Virus record (IMG/VR): IMGVR_UViG_3300042317_000661
Span: 1-29,440 of that record
Source: a virus
DNA: 29,440 nt
Reading direction: 5' to 3' (one strand)
Below, one piece after another: positions 7,153 through 14,543 of this stretch (positions are counted from its first letter, which is position 1; the number at the start of each line of letters is the position of its first letter). The translations under genes and the position numbers were made by a program. The notes below the pieces were generated by a model that searched no databases, was not told the origin of the DNA, and saw only the letters and a program-made list of their open reading frames with translations.

Positions 7153-7820
7153 TATTTTCTTTTAAAGATTTGTTCAAATGTAGTAGTTGGCGCATCAAAA
7201 TCTGCATAGGTAGCAGTAAATGTTCCTGGTTGTAAAGAATTGTTTATTAGGCTGGCAAGTTTGGAATGTGTTTCATCTGTAAAATGCCCTGATCTCATAT
7301 CTATATAGTGATCGTATATAGAAGCCAAATCAGGATCGGTGAAATAATGAGATGTTTCTTGAACACAAAGATCAAAAAGATTAAAATCTTTGCCATAATA
7401 TCTTGTTGCAAATGTAGGAATTGTTAAAAGATTTGGTATTTTGTTTTTTAAATATTCCGTTATACAATATGCAGCAAATTCGGCATCATCAACATCTACA
7501 ACTAAGTTTAAAAATTTTTCTGTTATGTCAATTTTATTTTGCAAATCAAAATTGTTAACTTTACAATGGTGTCGACCTGTAATATGAATATTATTTGAAT
7601 TATGTCTAATAGTATATCTTTGTGGTTGAGTTAAACACCAAATATTTAGATCATAATTTTTGTAATGCTCATATAGTAGTTTTGCAGAAAAAAGCAGGCT
7701 TGAGCCTGCTTCGCCCCAACATTCAACTTGATGCAAATACTTTGTATTTAGATATTTCCACCAAATACTTTCATTTGTATCTTTGTTGGCATAACTATCG
7801 CCAAATACACCAATTTTCAA
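7152..7820 (-). CDS. SGNH/GDSL hydrolase-like protein 2
   Basis: This 222-aa protein starts with TTG at 7820, supported by an AGAGGA site about 8 bases upstream, giving MKIGVFGDSYAN with GDS at residues 7-9. A second family block, WGEAGSSL, lies near 34-41. Near the C-terminus GHFTDETHSKLASLI gives a D-x-x-H pair at the expected place. It is similar in length and layout to its neighbours at 6472 and 8247, so the three are probably paralogues. Enzymatic activity is inferred from motifs only, and some SGNH-fold proteins are inactive binders. Confidence 0.65.
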   Translation of the reverse strand: MKIGVFGDSYANKDTNESIWWKYLNTKYLHQVECWGEAGSSLLFSAKLLYEHYKNYDLNIWCLTQPQRYTIRHNSNNIHITGRHHCKVNNFDLQNKIDITEKFLNLVVDVDDAEFAAYCITEYLKNKIPNLLTIPTFATRYYGKDFNLFDLCVQETSHYFTDPDLASIYDHYIDMRSGHFTDETHSKLASLINNSLQPGTFTATYADFDAPTTTFEQIFKRK

Positions 7821-7841
7821 AAATATTCCTCTACAAAGTTA

Positions 7842-8234
7842 CTAACTAATTTCTGTCCTTCCGTTGCCTAAATCATTACGATCAATTCGTCTAGGTCTTG
7901 AATCAACAGGTTGATTGGCTTCCCACTGTTCATAGTTTTCGTTTAAAATATTGCGGCAAATAGTTTGAAACCATCTATCCACAATAATATCATCTGTATC
8001 TTCTTTACGCTGCATGTAGCCAGCCTTGACTAATCTAGCAACAAAAACTTCATTCCAATCTAATTCAAAACTACCATTACCGATATCATCAGGATCTAAT
8101 TCTACACTTAATATACTAATATAAGGTTCTCCAGCCTCGGTGGCCGATTCTTTTGCACTTTTCTTTTTAGACTTTGGCTCGGTTGATCGAGGTTCGGTCT
8201 TTGGTTCTGGTTTCTTTTTTAGCCAATCAAACAT
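7842..8234 (-). CDS. Hypothetical protein with basic tail-like N-terminus
   Basis: This 130-aa protein has a low-complexity N-terminal third rich in Lys, Pro, Glu, Thr and Ser (MFDWLKKKPEPKTEP onward), followed by an acidic domain from about residue 40 (SILSVELDPDDIGNGSFELDWNEVFVARL). Proteins with this second half are familiar from aquatic T4-like phages, but without a known role. It lies between SGNH-like genes 2 and 3. Confidence 0.62.
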   Translation of the reverse strand: MFDWLKKKPEPKTEPRSTEPKSKKKSAKESATEAGEPYISILSVELDPDDIGNGSFELDWNEVFVARLVKAGYMQRKEDTDDIIVDRWFQTICRNILNENYEQWEANQPVDSRPRRIDRNDLGNGRTEIS

Positions 8235-8246
8235 ATATTTTCCTTG

Positions 8247-8939
8247 TTAAAATCTTACTGGCGGTTTATTTGTACTATAATTATCACTATTTTCAACAGA
8301 TCGCGCCCACGATCTAGTTGCTTCTGAGATCGGAATGTCTGGTACTACCTTGTCCAAATATTCCAAATGCTCTATAGAAGTTGGATGCATATCTTGTTCT
8401 TGTGGTCTCCATTTGTAATTGAAGACTTTTTCATATACACTAGGTCGAATATTTTCTAAAGTATTTGCATAAAGATCAAATAAAGGTTGTGCTTCGTCTA
8501 ATTCGGCAATAGTGTATTGATCATAATTTTGTATAGGAACCATAGATAAAAATATAAATTTTACGCCTAAATTTTCTAAGTAATTCTTTGCGGCGTGTAT
8601 CACAGCAAGGTCTCTAACAAAACATCCTTTTATATCAAAATATCTATGCAAAAATTCTGGGCTGTAAAAATATGTTGTAAAAACATTGCCATGTGTTTCC
8701 CAATTATCTTTGATGTAACGATCTTCTCTTGTTACATTTGTCCACATTATTACTACAGTATCATCTGGGTTAAATTTATTTCTTAACGAACATTCAATCA
8801 AACTATTAAAAATAAATTGATTGCCGCCTCCAAGTTTGCCCCAATTTTCAAAATAATCAAATTCTTTGCCTAAAATGTCTGCCCATGTGGGCCAAAAGTA
8901 TTGCGTAAAACTACAACCAAAAGTAAAGAGTCTGCGCAC
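8247..8939 (-). CDS. SGNH/GDSL hydrolase-like protein 3
   Basis: This 230-aa protein starts with GTG at 8939. The N-terminus reads RLFTFGCSFTQY, where GCS replaces the usual GDS block but keeps the Ser. WGKLGGGNQFIFNSL (about residues 33-47) matches the family's Gly and Asn oxyanion blocks, and DMHPTSIEHLEYL near residue 185 supplies the D-x-H pair. A strand DTVVIMWTNVTRED is typical of the fold. Of the three SGNH-like proteins here it keeps the clearest Gly/Asn block. It begins just after queE (3-base gap). Confidence 0.68.
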   Translation of the reverse strand: MRRLFTFGCSFTQYFWPTWADILGKEFDYFENWGKLGGGNQFIFNSLIECSLRNKFNPDDTVVIMWTNVTREDRYIKDNWETHGNVFTTYFYSPEFLHRYFDIKGCFVRDLAVIHAAKNYLENLGVKFIFLSMVPIQNYDQYTIAELDEAQPLFDLYANTLENIRPSVYEKVFNYKWRPQEQDMHPTSIEHLEYLDKVVPDIPISEATRSWARSVENSDNYSTNKPPVRF

Positions 8940-8942
8940 TAC

Positions 8943-9797
8943 TCAAGTGCCCCATTCGTTCTTGAATAATGGCACTTGTAATCGATCACTATACCGTAAT
9001 CCATGTTTCATTGCTAATAGTGCAACTGCTCTATTGTTTAGAGAATATATACTTTCTACACCACCAACTGGCATTAGATATACCGAGCCCTTGAATCCTG
9101 CGTTGCGATATTGCTCTACGGCCTTTAGTGCATCTCGAACATCTTCTGCAGTAGACACAACCAATTTAAGATAAGTGTGTCCTAGATTTTGATACTGACA
9201 TACAATGTCGGGACGAATAGCCTCATCCCAATTTTCGCCACTGACAGGAAGCTTGGCACTGACACTAAATGTAAGTGCTTCGCGACAGCGTCCTTGTGCA
9301 CCGGTCCAGTCGGTCAAGTACTCTTGAAATTTAGTATCCAATTCTTGTGTGCCATTTGTTTCAAAAGTAATTTCTTTTAACTTTTGCATACGGGGATGAT
9401 TAAGCAAGTCGGCGTAAGCTCGTTGCCAACCTAGCAATGGTTCACCACCGGTGATTACAAGATGTTCATCTTTCCATTTACCATGCGGAAGAATTTCCAT
9501 AATGCGTTCTACAATGGCATTAGAGTCTAACATGGGACTTAGGTCTTTGAATCTTGGATCCCACGACGCATAACTGTCACACCCTGTGCTCACAAGAGGC
9601 AATTGTTCATATTTGCTAAAATAATGGACTCTGGCTGCAATATCTTCTATTTCTCTAGATAACTTTCCTTTAGGCATGCCAAATCCTTTGCAAGTAAAGT
9701 TACAACCAAAAGTGCGAAGGAACACACTAGGTACTCCCATGTATCTACCTTCACCTTGTATGCTATAAAATAATTCTGCTACTTTGATTTTACTCAT
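8943..9797 (-). CDS. queE: 7-carboxy-7-deazaguanine synthase (radical SAM)
   Basis: QueE rearranges 6-carboxy-tetrahydropterin to CDG. This 284-aa protein shows SIQGEG (12-17), which marks QueE, the first cluster cysteines Cys32 and Cys36, and VITGGEPLLGW (114-124), the SAM-binding GGEP element. The third cysteine of the usual C-x3-C-x2-C is not close by. The best candidate is Cys73 in TGCDSYASWD, after an insertion of about 35 residues. The downstream ETNG at about 146 is also typical. The start overlaps queD by ATGA, so the two are co-translated, and the unit has its own promoter upstream of queD. CDG would feed the DpdA-like enzyme at 22881-24428. Confidence 0.9.
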   Translation of the reverse strand: MSKIKVAELFYSIQGEGRYMGVPSVFLRTFGCNFTCKGFGMPKGKLSREIEDIAARVHYFSKYEQLPLVSTGCDSYASWDPRFKDLSPMLDSNAIVERIMEILPHGKWKDEHLVITGGEPLLGWQRAYADLLNHPRMQKLKEITFETNGTQELDTKFQEYLTDWTGAQGRCREALTFSVSAKLPVSGENWDEAIRPDIVCQYQNLGHTYLKLVVSTAEDVRDALKAVEQYRNAGFKGSVYLMPVGGVESIYSLNNRAVALLAMKHGLRYSDRLQVPLFKNEWGT

Positions 9798-10297
9798 GCA
9801 AATAGGTCCTCATTCCACTCTCTATGGCCTTCTCTGAAAGCCATGTTGGCTTGTGTTTCACGCACTTCTACTCTATAACACCAAAGTCTTTCGGCTTCCC
9901 CAGGCCCCCACATATCAGGAATATAAACACCGTTAACAAACTTGTACAGTTGATCGGCTAGACCTTCGCAGCCCAACTTAGGCAATACAACGATCTTGGC
10001 CATTTTCCGTTCTTGTAGCAGTTTGAATGTGGCCAATTCAGGATCGTCCTGTGCCACAATCAAGGTATGGTCAAACTGATCTTCAAGGATCCGCTTGAGG
10101 TCTTTAAGGCCGCCGTAGTCAGCTGCCCAGTTACGCACATCCAGATCGTCTGTGCCAAAGTAGAACTTCATGCTAAAGCTATAGCCATGAATTAGGTTGC
10201 AGTGACTATCGGCTCGCCATTGGCGATATGCACACGGAAATGCATCGTGATATTCTTTTGTGCTTGTATATTTGTAAACTCTTGTTGCTAAAGACAT
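9794..10297 (-). CDS. queD: 6-carboxy-tetrahydropterin synthase
   Basis: QueD converts dihydroneopterin triphosphate to 6-carboxy-tetrahydropterin. The 167-aa protein has the T-fold family layout: Cys33 as catalytic thiol followed by IHGYSF (36-41), FDHTLIV with Asp76-His77, and VEVRETQAN with Glu147, which anchors the pterin. The usual zinc motif is HGH. Here it is HGY, with Tyr39 in the third ligand position, while His32 sits directly before the catalytic Cys. Zinc may therefore be held by a rearranged set. It is the first gene of the queD-queE unit, has a CATAGGAG ribosome site and follows an extended -10 promoter. Confidence 0.85.
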   Translation of the reverse strand: MSLATRVYKYTSTKEYHDAFPCAYRQWRADSHCNLIHGYSFSMKFYFGTDDLDVRNWAADYGGLKDLKRILEDQFDHTLIVAQDDPELATFKLLQERKMAKIVVLPKLGCEGLADQLYKFVNGVYIPDMWGPGEAERLWCYRVEVRETQANMAFREGHREWNEDLFA

Positions 10298-10305
10298 TTT
10301 ATTCT

Positions 10306-10329
10306 CCTATGTTAAGATTTTAGCATAGG
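10306..10329 (-). repeat. Inverted repeat around the queD -10, downstream arm holding the ribosome site
   Basis: On the minus strand CCTATG (10329-10324) and CATAGG (10311-10306) are separated by 12 bases. The -10 element lies in the first arm and loop. The second arm is part of CATAGGAG, the ribosome site of queD. RNA begun upstream could fold and mask the site; RNA begun at the local promoter would lack the first arm. Confidence 0.45.
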
Positions 10330-10346
10330 CCTGCAGAATTTGTAAA
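10317..10346 (-). promoter_or_regulatory. Promoter for queD-queE
   Basis: On the minus strand TTTACA (10346-10341) is followed by 18 bases and TAAAAT (10322-10317), preceded by TGC, so this is an extended -10. The predicted start of RNA lies near 10310, just before the ribosome site. Confidence 0.55.
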
Positions 10347-10383
10347 GCGGGATGAAGAGCCAGGAAGGCCGCTGTGTAGATTT

Positions 10384-10391
10384 GTATTTAT
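10384..10391 (-). promoter_or_regulatory. T4 late-promoter-like octamer upstream of queD
   Basis: The minus strand reads ATAAATAC, the same octamer as at 3525-3518. It lies between the phosphoribosyltransferase stop and queD, about 85 bases before the queD ATG. RNA from here would include the inverted repeat at 10329-10306. This is a weak call in AT-rich DNA. Confidence 0.25.
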
Positions 10392-10395
10392 GCTT

Positions 10396-10944
10396 TTAAT
10401 TTTGCCACCAATTTTCCCAAGGGAATACAATCCAACAAGGATCGTCTAATTTATTAATACTACGACCGCTGTAATCAATACCTTGATAATTGCTGGCTTC
10501 GTTGTTGATGACAACAGCGAACCTTACATTACGATTCCATATGGCATCCCATGCAGCGTGATTTGGTAAACAACTACTAGCCCAATCTTGACGGATCCAT
10601 TCTAGTGTTGCACCAGAATCATTTATATCGTCAACGATTAAGATGTTTTTACGATATGCAGGATCTGTGTCTGCATCGCCGGATCCGCGCTCATCTTTTG
10701 GAACATAACCAAACGCATGTTCAGCCATCCAGAGATTGCTTTCTGACTCACCACCATCTCGCAGACTTACTTTTAATGTCTCGCATGGTACATCAAAATA
10801 GTGACTGATCATCAAGGCCGGCGTTAGTCCGCCTCTAGTGATACCTACCACATAATCAGGACGCCAATCACTGTTGGCAATGTCTCGGCAAAGTTCGTGA
10901 ACCAATCCTTTAAATTCGCGATTTGTGATGTGTAATTTTTTCAT
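10396..10944 (-). CDS. Phosphoribosyltransferase
   Basis: This 182-aa protein has a type I PRTase signature: ILIVDDINDSGATLEWI (about residues 91-107), the PRPP-binding loop, preceded by VVGITRGGLTPAL (about 32-44). Such enzymes transfer phosphoribose to purine, xanthine or pyrimidine bases. The C-terminal CWIVFPWENWW resembles xanthine/hypoxanthine PRTases. Its place beside queD suggests a link to purine or deazaguanine metabolism, but that is only suggested by position. No ribosome site precedes the ATG, which begins 1 base after the lipoprotein stop, so translation is likely coupled. Confidence 0.8.
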   Translation of the reverse strand: MKKLHITNREFKGLVHELCRDIANSDWRPDYVVGITRGGLTPALMISHYFDVPCETLKVSLRDGGESESNLWMAEHAFGYVPKDERGSGDADTDPAYRKNILIVDDINDSGATLEWIRQDWASSCLPNHAAWDAIWNRNVRFAVVINNEASNYQGIDYSGRSINKLDDPCWIVFPWENWWQN

Positions 10945-10945
10945 A

Positions 10946-13363
10946 TTAGTAAAAGTATTTCAGTTCAAGTTGAGTTCTATACTGTCCATTATCTACAAAC
11001 ATTCCTGATATTTTATATGCAATATTTTTTGTAATCGTATCTGTATAAACAGTTCTTAGATACATGTTTACAGGATTGTTTATCTTGAAATGCGTATTAG
11101 TATATTGTATATTACCTTGAGTGTCAATACCAGTTGGTAATTCTGCATTTACACTGCCATTTACAATCCAGGGTCTTACTCCGGTAAAAAAACCAAATCG
11201 TTTTGTGGCGTATCCTGTTTCTAACCATACAGCATGAAAGTTATCTACTTTAGTAATTAGTCCAGGGTTAATGTCACTAGTTGTCAGAATATAACCAATT
11301 TGATTTTGCCAATCAGATTTTTTATAAGTTACTGTAGATTCAAACATCGATGAATAATTTATACTGCCCCACATACCACTTAGCTGAATCCATGGATTGT
11401 AATTAAGTGTTGTAATTTGTGCGCTAACAGACAAAGATTCATTAATTGGCAACAATGATGTGCCTATGCTCCAGACGCTGTTATTACCTCCAAAGCGCAT
11501 ACTACTATATTCATAGTTACTGCCACCTATTAGGTATTCTGTTTGACTGCGTGGTGTAACTTGGTCTGGTACATAATTTCTTGACCAAAAGTTTGAATCA
11601 TTTATCACAGAAGGAGAAATGTTAATAGCAAAGTTTCTTCCTAAACTGTCTAAAGCCTGAACAGGCAATTGCACTGATTCTATTTTGATACCAGAGATAT
11701 AACCTGTAACTGGTAGGTGTTTAATTTGTAAACCACCAATTGGTGACAATGCTGCATCCAAATCAATTACATCACCGTTTAAATATGTTTTTGATGTTTG
11801 TGACAATACAGTGTTAGCTGTAGCATCGCTCATCCATGGCCATCTAGCTTGAACTGTGCTAATTGCTTGTGCTGCGTTAACAAAACTATCTCCAATGAGA
11901 CCAAGATAAACTGCCATTTGATTGTTACTTAATTTTACCGCTGTAATTAAATAAAGTTTGTCATCCGGGCCGCGCAGAACGTTTAAAGTATTACCCACAT
12001 TTGGATGATTGGCAATGGCATTTGTTTGTGCAGAAAAATCTGTTAAAACATTTTGATAAGCTGCCATGTACTTGCCATCGCTTGTTTTTAACAAAATCTG
12101 ACTACTATTGTTTTGGTAAAAATCCCCGGCAGTTGGTAAAAGTATATCAACTAAACCGTCCCCGTTAATATCTACAAACTTAGGATTATAGCTTACTACT
12201 GTATTTGTATTGTATCCGACTACCACGTTGTCAGTTTCGTCGGTAAAATTACCGTGACCGTCATTTTTTAAAAATTGTATTTCACTAAATTTAGGCCATC
12301 CATCGACTAGATTTCTAGTTGGTCGACTGAGTACAATGGCATCCATAACACCATTGTCGTTCCAATCATATGCTATCACTCTTACATTGTGTCCGGCACT
12401 GCCCGGTATTCCTCCGCTAAAATTATAAGATGCCCATTTAGGTAACTCAAATCTTGGTTTAGGACCTAAACTAATTAGAGAAAAATTCAGATTATCGGAA
12501 CCGTCAATATTCCAACTATAAAGTCCTGGTTCATTATAACTATTCCCCTGTGAGTTTCCTTGATCAACAGCTAGTATAGTTTTCGTTCCGTTATTTAGAA
12601 AATCAGCAACAGCCAAGCTACTCATGCCAGGCAAACTTCTATATTGCTGGGTATAGGTTACAAAAGTCCTATTACCTTGATTGAATGCAAGTGCAGTGTT
12701 CCATCCATAATCACCAATAATGATATCTTTGTGACCATCATTGTCTAAATCTGCAATTGCGATATCATGAGCTTCAACATGGTTTTTAGAGTCAGCCCGT
12801 GCCAATTCAGATGGCGCAATGTTTATATCTATTGTTGCTCTTGTGAAGGAATTATTAGGATTGTTAAAGTATGCATAAGCAGGATGTTTAATTGTTGTGA
12901 CACCATCCGTATAAGGAGCCACAACCATATCTAATCTACCGTTGTTGTCTAAATCTGCAAACTTAGCTGTGTGAGCTCCTACTATTTTATTTTCTTGAGC
13001 AGTGAACCAAGTGCTAGTTTGATCAACAAGTTTATTATTTTGCCAACCATAAATTGAAATATTAAAGTCTTTCCAATTAGATTCATTGGCAGGTTGGCTT
13101 TTAAAACCTGTAACAATTAGATTGTCTCCAGAACTAGTTAATTTTTCAGTGTGTAAATCAACAATTGCCCAGGAGTAATCCTCAGATGTTGTTGCTAGTG
13201 GGGTTATATATCCAGCTTTGGTTGGGGTATAATATGGTACAGGATACGAAGGCTGTATTGGAGGATTATAAGAAGGACGTACAATAGGACTACTACCTCC
13301 GCCACCGCACCCAAAAAGAACTAATACGATTGCTAAAATTGCAACACGCATAAGAAAATCCAT
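10946..13363 (-). CDS. Large FG-GAP/VCBS-repeat lipoprotein with beta-rich C-terminus
   Basis: This 805-aa protein begins with a hydrophobic signal (MRVAILAIVLVLFGC) ending in a lipobox with Cys19, followed by a Gly/Ser and Pro/Tyr-rich linker to about residue 60. At least four FG-GAP type calcium loops follow: DLDNNGRLD (137-145), DLDNDGHKD (205-213), DWNDNGVMD and DINGDGLVD. These form beta-propeller blades. The last ~200 residues are rich in alternating hydrophobic/polar strands and end in LELKYFY, a C-terminal aromatic typical of outer-membrane barrels. It would be exported by the infected cell, acylated and displayed in the envelope. It is very large for a phage lipoprotein. A role in surface masking or superinfection exclusion is conceivable but untested. 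It has no ribosome site at its start. Confidence 0.82.
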   Translation of the reverse strand: MDFLMRVAILAIVLVLFGCGGGGSSPIVRPSYNPPIQPSYPVPYYTPTKAGYITPLATTSEDYSWAIVDLHTEKLTSSGDNLIVTGFKSQPANESNWKDFNISIYGWQNNKLVDQTSTWFTAQENKIVGAHTAKFADLDNNGRLDMVVAPYTDGVTTIKHPAYAYFNNPNNSFTRATIDINIAPSELARADSKNHVEAHDIAIADLDNDGHKDIIIGDYGWNTALAFNQGNRTFVTYTQQYRSLPGMSSLAVADFLNNGTKTILAVDQGNSQGNSYNEPGLYSWNIDGSDNLNFSLISLGPKPRFELPKWASYNFSGGIPGSAGHNVRVIAYDWNDNGVMDAIVLSRPTRNLVDGWPKFSEIQFLKNDGHGNFTDETDNVVVGYNTNTVVSYNPKFVDINGDGLVDILLPTAGDFYQNNSSQILLKTSDGKYMAAYQNVLTDFSAQTNAIANHPNVGNTLNVLRGPDDKLYLITAVKLSNNQMAVYLGLIGDSFVNAAQAISTVQARWPWMSDATANTVLSQTSKTYLNGDVIDLDAALSPIGGLQIKHLPVTGYISGIKIESVQLPVQALDSLGRNFAINISPSVINDSNFWSRNYVPDQVTPRSQTEYLIGGSNYEYSSMRFGGNNSVWSIGTSLLPINESLSVSAQITTLNYNPWIQLSGMWGSINYSSMFESTVTYKKSDWQNQIGYILTTSDINPGLITKVDNFHAVWLETGYATKRFGFFTGVRPWIVNGSVNAELPTGIDTQGNIQYTNTHFKINNPVNMYLRTVYTDTITKNIAYKISGMFVDNGQYRTQLELKYFY

Positions 13364-13398
13364 TATGTAAACTATGAAACACTAGTTTAACATAATGG
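13360..13398 (-). repeat. Long inverted repeat overlapping the lipoprotein start codon and -10 box
   Basis: On the minus strand CCATTATGTTAAACT (13398-13384) pairs with AGTTTACATAATGG (13373-13360), 14 pairs with one bulged T and a 10-base loop. The first arm contains the -10 box of the local promoter and the second contains the ATG at 13363. It can act as an operator or as an RNA hairpin that hides the start. Confidence 0.75.
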
Positions 13399-13412
13399 AT
13401 ATAATTTGTCAA
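13384..13412 (-). promoter_or_regulatory. Sigma70-type promoter for the FG-GAP lipoprotein
   Basis: On the minus strand a perfect TTGACA (13412-13407) lies 17 bases before TAAACT (13389-13384). The -35 starts just after the stop codon of the upstream gene. RNA would start near 13377, giving a leader of about 14 bases without a ribosome site. Confidence 0.65.
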
Positions 13413-13413
13413 A

Positions 13414-13602
13414 TCAATCTCTTTCCATTGCGGCTGCTTCTTTGATCAAACCAATTAGCTCGTCCATGTTTTTACATAGTACTTTGGCTGTGGTCCAATC
13501 ACCACCATCGTCGCGCCCGCTAATTTCTAACATAAATCCATTATCATACATGTATACAGAAAAGTTGTCGTTTACCTTTTCTAGTTTTTCGTTGAGTGTC
13601 AT
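13414..13602 (-). CDS. Small hypothetical protein
   Basis: This 62-aa acidic protein (MTLNEKLEKVNDNFSVYMYDNG) looks like one small alpha-beta domain with a repeating strand pattern and a helical C-terminus (NMDELIGLIKEAAAMERD). No family is recognised. Its ATG overlaps the upstream stop as ATGA, so it is coupled to the 78-aa gene before it. Confidence 0.6.
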   Translation of the reverse strand: MTLNEKLEKVNDNFSVYMYDNGFMLEISGRDDGGDWTTAKVLCKNMDELIGLIKEAAAMERD

Positions 13603-13835
13603 TTTAATCCTTTCTTGAGTTTGGCTTCTTGAATTCCTGCCTGTATCATTTTTTTGAAAATTAATGTTACTCTTCCTTTTTCCTGTTCGGTAAGGTATTT
13701 TACTAACATTAGTTTATCGTCGTAACTGTTTGCCCCTTTTAAAAACTCTTCTGGAACTGCCAATTTTGGTTTTTTTGGTTTGAATTTTTTTAAATTGGCT
13801 TTTACATCGTCATTGTTATTATTGTTATCAGACAT
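13599..13835 (-). CDS. Small hypothetical Lys-rich protein
   Basis: This 78-aa protein starts with a run of Asn and Asp (MSDNNNNNDDVKA), then a Lys/Pro-rich segment (KKFKPKKPKLAVPEEF), then a helical C-terminal half. It is unrecognised. The ribosome site GGGAGGAGAG lies in the last codons of the BI-1 gene upstream, 12 bases before the ATG. Confidence 0.6.
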   Translation of the reverse strand: MSDNNNNNDDVKANLKKFKPKKPKLAVPEEFLKGANSYDDKLMLVKYLTEQEKGRVTLIFKKMIQAGIQEAKLKKGLK

Positions 13836-13841
13836 TGGTTG

Positions 13842-14519
13842 TTACTCTCTCCTCCCACCAAAAAGGTGTAATAAACTTAAGAATAAATTAATAAAGTCCA
13901 AGTACAAAGTAAGTGCGCCCATGACTTCTACTGCAGGCCCGTCTGACTCCATAATTTGTTCTCTAATCTTTTGAGTATCATAGGCAGTCAATCCCAAAAA
14001 GATTATCACTGCCGCTGCACTCACAAACATTTGTAATGCCGATGATCCTATGAAAATATTAATGATACTGACTATAATGATTGCAATTAAACCGATCATC
14101 AGATATTTTCCAACACTATCTAAACTTTTTTTGGTAAAATATCCATAAAAACTCATTACACCAAACAATACTGCTGCACCCAAAAAGGCATTTACAATAC
14201 TGGCTGTGGTATATATTACAAATATAGTAGCAAAACTCAAGCCCATTAGGGCTGCGAAACCATGTAGGCAAAGTTGAGCAGTAGATCGACTTGGATTATT
14301 TCCTAGCACATATCCAACACCAAAGATAGCCGCAAGTGGAGCAAAAATTACAATCCATTTTACAATACCTGTAAAAAAGAAAGTCATTAGTACTGCATTT
14401 GATGCTACAAACATACTCACAATCATGCTTGTTATTACTGCTAGTGCCATATTACCATACACACGACTCATAGCACTATTAACTTCTGTTGCTGTTCGAT
14501 AAGGCAATGCATATTCCAT
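13842..14519 (-). CDS. Bax inhibitor-1 (BI-1/YccA) family membrane protein
   Basis: This 225-aa protein has seven hydrophobic segments from about residue 24 to 215 and the family's closing signature: TAYDTQKIREQI (about 178-189) and GALTLYLDFINLFLSLLHLFGGRRE at the C-terminus. Bacterial members such as E. coli YccA lie in the inner membrane and restrain the FtsH protease. A phage copy could protect phage or host membrane proteins, or interfere with cell stress responses, but this is inference. The gene has GGAGAT 5 bases before its ATG. It is flanked by small phage genes with no sign of recent insertion. Confidence 0.88.
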   Translation of the reverse strand: MEYALPYRTATEVNSAMSRVYGNMALAVITSMIVSMFVASNAVLMTFFFTGIVKWIVIFAPLAAIFGVGYVLGNNPSRSTAQLCLHGFAALMGLSFATIFVIYTTASIVNAFLGAAVLFGVMSFYGYFTKKSLDSVGKYLMIGLIAIIIVSIINIFIGSSALQMFVSAAAVIIFLGLTAYDTQKIREQIMESDGPAVEVMGALTLYLDFINLFLSLLHLFGGRRE

Positions 14520-14543
14520 TTTGATCTCCTATTAATAATTATC

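Noticed and set aside
10306-10346. PreQ1 riboswitch in front of queD
   Set aside because: The leader would be the natural place, but there is no C-rich loop or A-rich CUAAGG tail of the preQ1-I class. The inverted repeat is explained by ribosome-site complementarity.
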